Assembly (NCBI GenBank): GCA_002279765.1
Contig: NCCR01000200.1
Coordinates: forward strand, 9,172-17,470
Source of the DNA: Verrucomicrobia bacterium 12-59-8
Lineage (GTDB): Bacteria > Verrucomicrobiota > Verrucomicrobiae > Verrucomicrobiales > Verrucomicrobiaceae
DNA length: 8,299 nucleotides
Direction of reading: 5' to 3'
The stretch's first letter is position 1, and the number at the start of each line of letters is the position of its first letter. The position numbers and the translations under genes were made by a program. Below are positions 5,190-8,299 of the stretch, in pieces. The notes below the pieces were generated by a model. It was not told where the DNA came from, did not search any database, and saw nothing but the letters and a program-made list of their open reading frames with translations.

Positions 5190-7743
5190 TACTCCTCGAA
5201 TCGTGTCGGACTCAGCACAGTCATTCATCACGGACAAGCCCCGCCTGATTGCCCTCGCGTTTGGGATCGGGACGGGATTGGTTGCCATGCTTTTCCACGG
5301 TTTGATCACCAGTGGTTTATTGGGCCTTCCGCCTGCAAACTGGCACCTTTTGACAGTGCTATTTCTAGCCCTGCTTGCAGGCTTTGGCACCGCCTGGGTT
5401 TCGCGTTCCCGCCTTCAGGGCGTCGCTGGAAGGCTCGGCATACGAACAGGATTGTATTGCGCATTGGCAGCAGGTGCCGCCTTGGATTTGATTTCGACTT
5501 TGAATGCCCTCGGTGCTCCTACGGCAGGATCGGAGGGCGTGCTTAAAACGCGCATGTGGCTCGTGCTGGCGGTGAGTTTGGCAGCCATTCTGCCAGCCGT
5601 TCTTTGCGGCTTTGTCGGCGGCCTGCTCGGAAGCCAGTTTAGGATGGCAAAGTCGCCAGAGGAACCCTCGTCGGATGATCTGAAGGCGATTCCCTGGATG
5701 CGATGGGCAACGTTGAGCGTGATGAGCGCATCTCTGCTGGGACTGCTTGCGCCCTTGGTGTTCCTGGGGCGCTCTCCCAAAGTTGATCCGCCCGCAATCA
5801 CGGTCTCGCACAATGTGCCGCCCCCCTTCCTGTACAGCCCCCCGCCAGACATCAAGTCGGCGAAGATCGGCGAAATCCAGCAGGACATCACCAAGGTGAT
5901 CGAAGGCATCCAGGCAGATGCGCCATTGAGCTTGTCCGCAGATGGCCGTTTGCTGGCGTATTGTGACACGTCATCCGGCTCACCTGCCATAGGCGTTTAC
6001 GATCTGAACCATTTCCAAAAGATCACCAGCATCCAAGTCCCTGCCTTTCCGCAGGAGTCACTTTCATGGTCTCCAGATCAAAAATCCCTCGCCTGCACTA
6101 TCTTAAATAATAGCAGCAGGCTCATCTGGATTCTGCGCATTGCGGAAGCCAGGGCCATCTCACTCCCCCGCCCTCCTGGGCGTGACACTCCGGGAGGTGA
6201 ATTGTTTTGGTGGCAGGAACATGAGTTGGTCTTTTTCCCAACCGACGAAGCCCCTCTGGTCTTCGATCTTGAAAAGCTGCTGCTGAAGCCCATCGATGAA
6301 TCGCCCTTTTTCACCAAGCTTGACGCCTCCGCAAAACGTCAGTGGCTTGAGGGGCCTCGAACCTCCCAGCCTTCACAAAAAGGCTGGAAGCTGGATGTGC
6401 GCACGGTCATCCGCTCCGTGACTCCGCCACCCCGCCTCAAGCCTGAAACAGACTGGGAACTGTTTGGTGACAGCATTTGTGCGATGTCGCATCCAGACCT
6501 GCCGGTGTCCTTTGGATTTGACTCCTTGGTGGTCAATGACGGCTCCAAACTGCTGTGTGCGGCTGACGGCTCCAAATTGATCCGTCTCGGGAATGGACAG
6601 GCGGAGGTCACCTTCATGAAAAAGGCGGCGGCACCGGCACTACACTTTGAAGTCAGCATGCCGCAGGCCTATGACGCAATCAAAGAAGCGGAATGGAAGC
6701 AGCATGTGTCGGATGGCGAACTTTGTGTGCTGGTCTGCGCTCCGCTCATCAATCCGCTGAATCATCAGTTGGTGGGGCCAGATTATCAGCAGGTTCGCGG
6801 CATCGCTCAGTTGGTAGAATGGAAGGGACGCAATGCGATTTTCGTGATGCAAACCTACAGCAGGCCCATCCAATCCACCGACATTGCCACGACACTCCAT
6901 TCCTGGGCAGATGGCCACAAAACAATTTGGAAAGAAACTGCGATCAGCGATTGGTGGAAGTCGATCCAACCGCTAGCGCGTGCATTGCCTGAGAAGCTGG
7001 CAGACCTCTACATGCCAACACTCCTCGCTTTGAATGCCAATGCATCGCCTCTTGTCGTGGTCAAAGCACCGGAACGACATCGGCCCGCTCCCAAGACACA
7101 GGCTTCAGCAGCCGCCCTCATTCCATCACCCCTGTCCCAGAGCCCCTTTTCGATTCTGGGGTCAGGGGGAGCAGCAAACTCTGCACTTTCCCCACAAGGA
7201 ACCCCATCAGTTTCGGCACCCTCGCCAGCTACACCCGTCTCTCCACATCCTCTCACCGAAGTCGAGGTGAAAGAGTTTATCTCCGCCCATCACACCAAAG
7301 CCTCTCAAGGCGACGTTGCCGGCATGGTCGCCGATTACGATCAAATCGTGGACTTCCTCGACAAAGGGAAAATCTCGAAAGATGTGATCTTGGCGGAGGA
7401 AACGGCACACCGTCAAAAGTGGATCAAAGGCAGTGAGAAAATTCTCGGCCAAGTGCTGGCATTCAGTGATGCCGGCTTATGGAGGGCCATCTACACCATT
7501 GAATTTTACAATGAAAATGCTGCTGGCGACTGGCATCGCGGACAGGCCGATCTCACTGTAACAATGGCCTCAAACATCGGCCGCCTGATGATCATCTCTC
7601 AGAAGGCCAAGGTTCATGATATGGTGGACAGCAAAACGATGGGTAAACCCTCTGCCGCAAATACGACGGGTCAGAGCAATCGTCAACGGCATCACCTGGC
7701 ACCGCACTTACAGGGAGCTGTCCGGGAATGGCAAGGTGGTTAA
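5179..7743 (+). CDS. Membrane-anchored PD40/WD40-like propeller protein with NTF2-like domain, C-terminus disrupted
   Basis: Not recognised as a named family; 854 residues from ATG 5179, which overlaps the regulator stop by 11 bases. The frame is open from 5086, but that part shadows the regulator. Five hydrophobic segments lie at about 23-50, 57-75, 91-111, 126-151 and 175-197. Basic residues (SRSRLQGVAGRLGIR, FRMAK) fall on alternate sides, predicting N-in and a large extracytoplasmic remainder. Residues from about 250 read as propeller blades (SLSADGRLLAYCD, SLSWSPDQKSLAC, NDGSKLLCAADGSK). A Pro/Ser/Ala-rich linker (about 626-693) leads to an NTF2/SnoaL-like domain (VKEFISAHHTKASQGDVAGM, WRAIYTIEFYNENAAGDWHR, GRLMIISQKAKVHD). 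The end of this frame (TGQSNRQRHHLAPHLQ) is unnatural. A good continuation lies one frame on, to 7969, so a one-base insertion or sequencing error near 7640-7690 is likely. Function unknown; a sensor or scaffold is a guess. Confidence 0.7.
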   Translation: MQCDTPRIVSDSAQSFITDKPRLIALAFGIGTGLVAMLFHGLITSGLLGLPPANWHLLTVLFLALLAGFGTAWVSRSRLQGVAGRLGIRTGLYCALAAGAALDLISTLNALGAPTAGSEGVLKTRMWLVLAVSLAAILPAVLCGFVGGLLGSQFRMAKSPEEPSSDDLKAIPWMRWATLSVMSASLLGLLAPLVFLGRSPKVDPPAITVSHNVPPPFLYSPPPDIKSAKIGEIQQDITKVIEGIQADAPLSLSADGRLLAYCDTSSGSPAIGVYDLNHFQKITSIQVPAFPQESLSWSPDQKSLACTILNNSSRLIWILRIAEARAISLPRPPGRDTPGGELFWWQEHELVFFPTDEAPLVFDLEKLLLKPIDESPFFTKLDASAKRQWLEGPRTSQPSQKGWKLDVRTVIRSVTPPPRLKPETDWELFGDSICAMSHPDLPVSFGFDSLVVNDGSKLLCAADGSKLIRLGNGQAEVTFMKKAAAPALHFEVSMPQAYDAIKEAEWKQHVSDGELCVLVCAPLINPLNHQLVGPDYQQVRGIAQLVEWKGRNAIFVMQTYSRPIQSTDIATTLHSWADGHKTIWKETAISDWWKSIQPLARALPEKLADLYMPTLLALNANASPLVVVKAPERHRPAPKTQASAAALIPSPLSQSPFSILGSGGAANSALSPQGTPSVSAPSPATPVSPHPLTEVEVKEFISAHHTKASQGDVAGMVADYDQIVDFLDKGKISKDVILAEETAHRQKWIKGSEKILGQVLAFSDAGLWRAIYTIEFYNENAAGDWHRGQADLTVTMASNIGRLMIISQKAKVHDMVDSKTMGKPSAANTTGQSNRQRHHLAPHLQGAVREWQGG

Positions 7744-7969
7744 TACATGCCGGGCCATCTATGAGGGCAATGGTGGCGTGTCAGCGGATCGGCGATCATC
7801 CAGTATCTATGTTGGCTCACAGGGATGGGAGCGAAGCCTGGGGACGCCGGAGTTCGTGCGGGCTTGTGAAAAGAGCGCCGCTTCTCTGGTGGGAGTTCAG
7901 TTTCATTTTCAGTTCAATAGCGAGGGCATGGTGGAGGATCACGGGCTGGTTTTCCATCTTCATAAATAA
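7616..7969 (+). CDS. C-terminal continuation of the propeller protein in a shifted frame
   Basis: This frame overlaps the end of the previous gene and stops at TAA 7967-7969. From about 7677 it reads like genuine protein: VNGITWHRTYRELSGNGKVV, RAIYEGNGGVSADRRSSSIY, GTPEFVRACEKSAASLVGVQ and FNSEGMVEDHGLVFHLHK, with alternating strand-like hydrophobic residues. Before that point (IWWTAKRWVNPLPQIRR) it reads like an out-of-frame shadow. There is no Shine-Dalgarno at ATG 7616. The simplest reading is that it is the last ~95 residues of the 5179 gene, separated by a frameshift. It could instead be a small overlapping gene. I do not recognise the domain. Confidence 0.55.
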   Translation: MIWWTAKRWVNPLPQIRRVRAIVNGITWHRTYRELSGNGKVVNTCRAIYEGNGGVSADRRSSSIYVGSQGWERSLGTPEFVRACEKSAASLVGVQFHFQFNSEGMVEDHGLVFHLHK

Positions 7970-7982
7970 TGCCTGTTGGGTG

Positions 7983-7998
7983 GGGGAAAGCCTTCCCC
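7983..7998 (+). terminator. Short perfect hairpin after the propeller gene
   Basis: GGGGAA (7983-7988), loop AGCC, TTCCCC (7993-7998), beginning 14 bases after the stop at 7969. The position fits a 3' end hairpin, but no T tract follows, so termination is uncertain. Confidence 0.35.
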
Positions 7999-8031
7999 TC
8001 GCGGCTACTGCGTGGGCCGCTACCCCTTCGA

Positions 8032-8047
8032 GCGGGAGGTGTCCCGC
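8032..8047. repeat. Short perfect hairpin
   Basis: GCGGGA (8032-8037), loop GGTG, TCCCGC (8042-8047). A six-pair GC-rich stem 34 bases after the previous hairpin. Function unknown. Confidence 0.35.
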
Positions 8048-8136
8048 AACGCCCTCAACATTCAACACACCGCTTCCCGTCCTCGTCATTCGCTGCGCTC
8101 AAATCCAGGACAGTCACCCCATCAAGGCACTTCAGC

Positions 8137-8173
8137 GATGACCGTCAGCCCCCCTTCCCTCCTGACTGTCATC
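8137..8173. repeat. Dyad of two TGACNGTCA palindromes (candidate operator)
   Basis: GATGACCGTCAG (8137-8148) and CTGACTGTCATC (8162-8173) form a 12-bp inverted repeat with one mismatch and a 13-base C/T-rich spacer. Each arm is itself a 9-base palindrome of form TGACNGTCA, at 8139-8147 and 8163-8171, with centres 24 bases apart. Paired palindromes at that spacing are the form expected of a dimeric regulator's operator, but no binding protein can be assigned. Confidence 0.4.
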
Positions 8174-8299
8174 ACCCAAGCGCGTGAGACCAGCCATCCA
8201 CCACAACCGCCCCGCTTGACATCGCTTCGCGAATGGCAGGCCAGGCGATTCCACCGCCCACCATGACAGCGCCACTGCTGGCTGTGCTTCGCAGATGCC

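Larger units (their letters stand above)
7970..8299. other. No supportable gene; hairpin-rich tail of the window
   Basis: Frames through this stretch are Pro/Arg/His/Ser-rich and low in hydrophobic residues, typical of chance frames in GC-rich DNA. It holds the hairpins and dyads listed separately. A TTGACA at 8216-8221 has no matching -10 box at normal spacing. An ATG at 8263 opens 12 codons to the window edge, too little to judge. It may be the intergenic or leader region of a gene outside the window. Confidence 0.5.

Noticed and set aside
8216..8244. Sigma-70 promoter from TTGACA at 8216
   Set aside because: At 17-base spacing the -10 position reads GGCCAG, which is not a -10 box.
7976..8266. 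96-codon plus-strand frame in the tail
   Set aside because: Pro/Arg/Ser-rich, several competing frames of equal length, no Shine-Dalgarno; looks like chance in GC-rich DNA.

Overview
This looks like an accessory (defence-island-like) region of a moderately GC-rich bacterium. The set of families (a large serine recombinase tail, the double-HTH regulator that tends to follow such recombinases, DUF3800, and a TOTE-type primase-helicase) reminds me most of Verrucomicrobiota or Planctomycetota. That placement rests on memory of the families, not on a search. All genes I accept are on the + strand.

Layout. Bases 1-333 hold the C-terminal part of a large serine recombinase; its first ~50 bases look frame-disrupted, so it may be a remnant. 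A gene for a double-HTH (Xre-like) regulator overlaps the recombinase tail in another frame (303-758). After a 66-base gap with a strong hairpin comes a DUF3800 protein (825-1619). Next is a very large protein (about 1791-4595) that joins a zinc/archaeo-eukaryotic primase module, an SF2 helicase and a DUF559/Vsr-like nuclease; this is the architecture of TOTE conflict-system proteins. Then a second, closely related double-HTH gene appears (4725-5189). It begins with a copy of the same 29-base sequence that ends the recombinase. It overlaps the start of a long gene for a membrane protein with five predicted transmembrane segments, an extracytoplasmic PD40/WD40-like propeller and an NTF2-like domain (5179-7743). 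The C-terminus of that protein seems to continue in another frame to 7969. The last 330 bases hold no gene I can support, but contain several short hairpins and a pair of TGACNGTCA palindromes.

How it fits together (inference). The two regulator copies, in direct orientation and 4422 bases apart, bracket the DUF3800 plus TOTE pair. The duplicated segment begins inside the recombinase reading frame, so the arrangement looks like a recombinase-linked cassette: [repeat + regulator + cargo] followed by [repeat + regulator + cargo]. The first cargo looks like an anti-element (conflict/defence) pair with nucleic-acid-directed enzymes. The second is a membrane sensor-like protein of unknown function. 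Whether the 29-base repeat is a recombination site, an operator, or simply a conserved gene start is the main open question.
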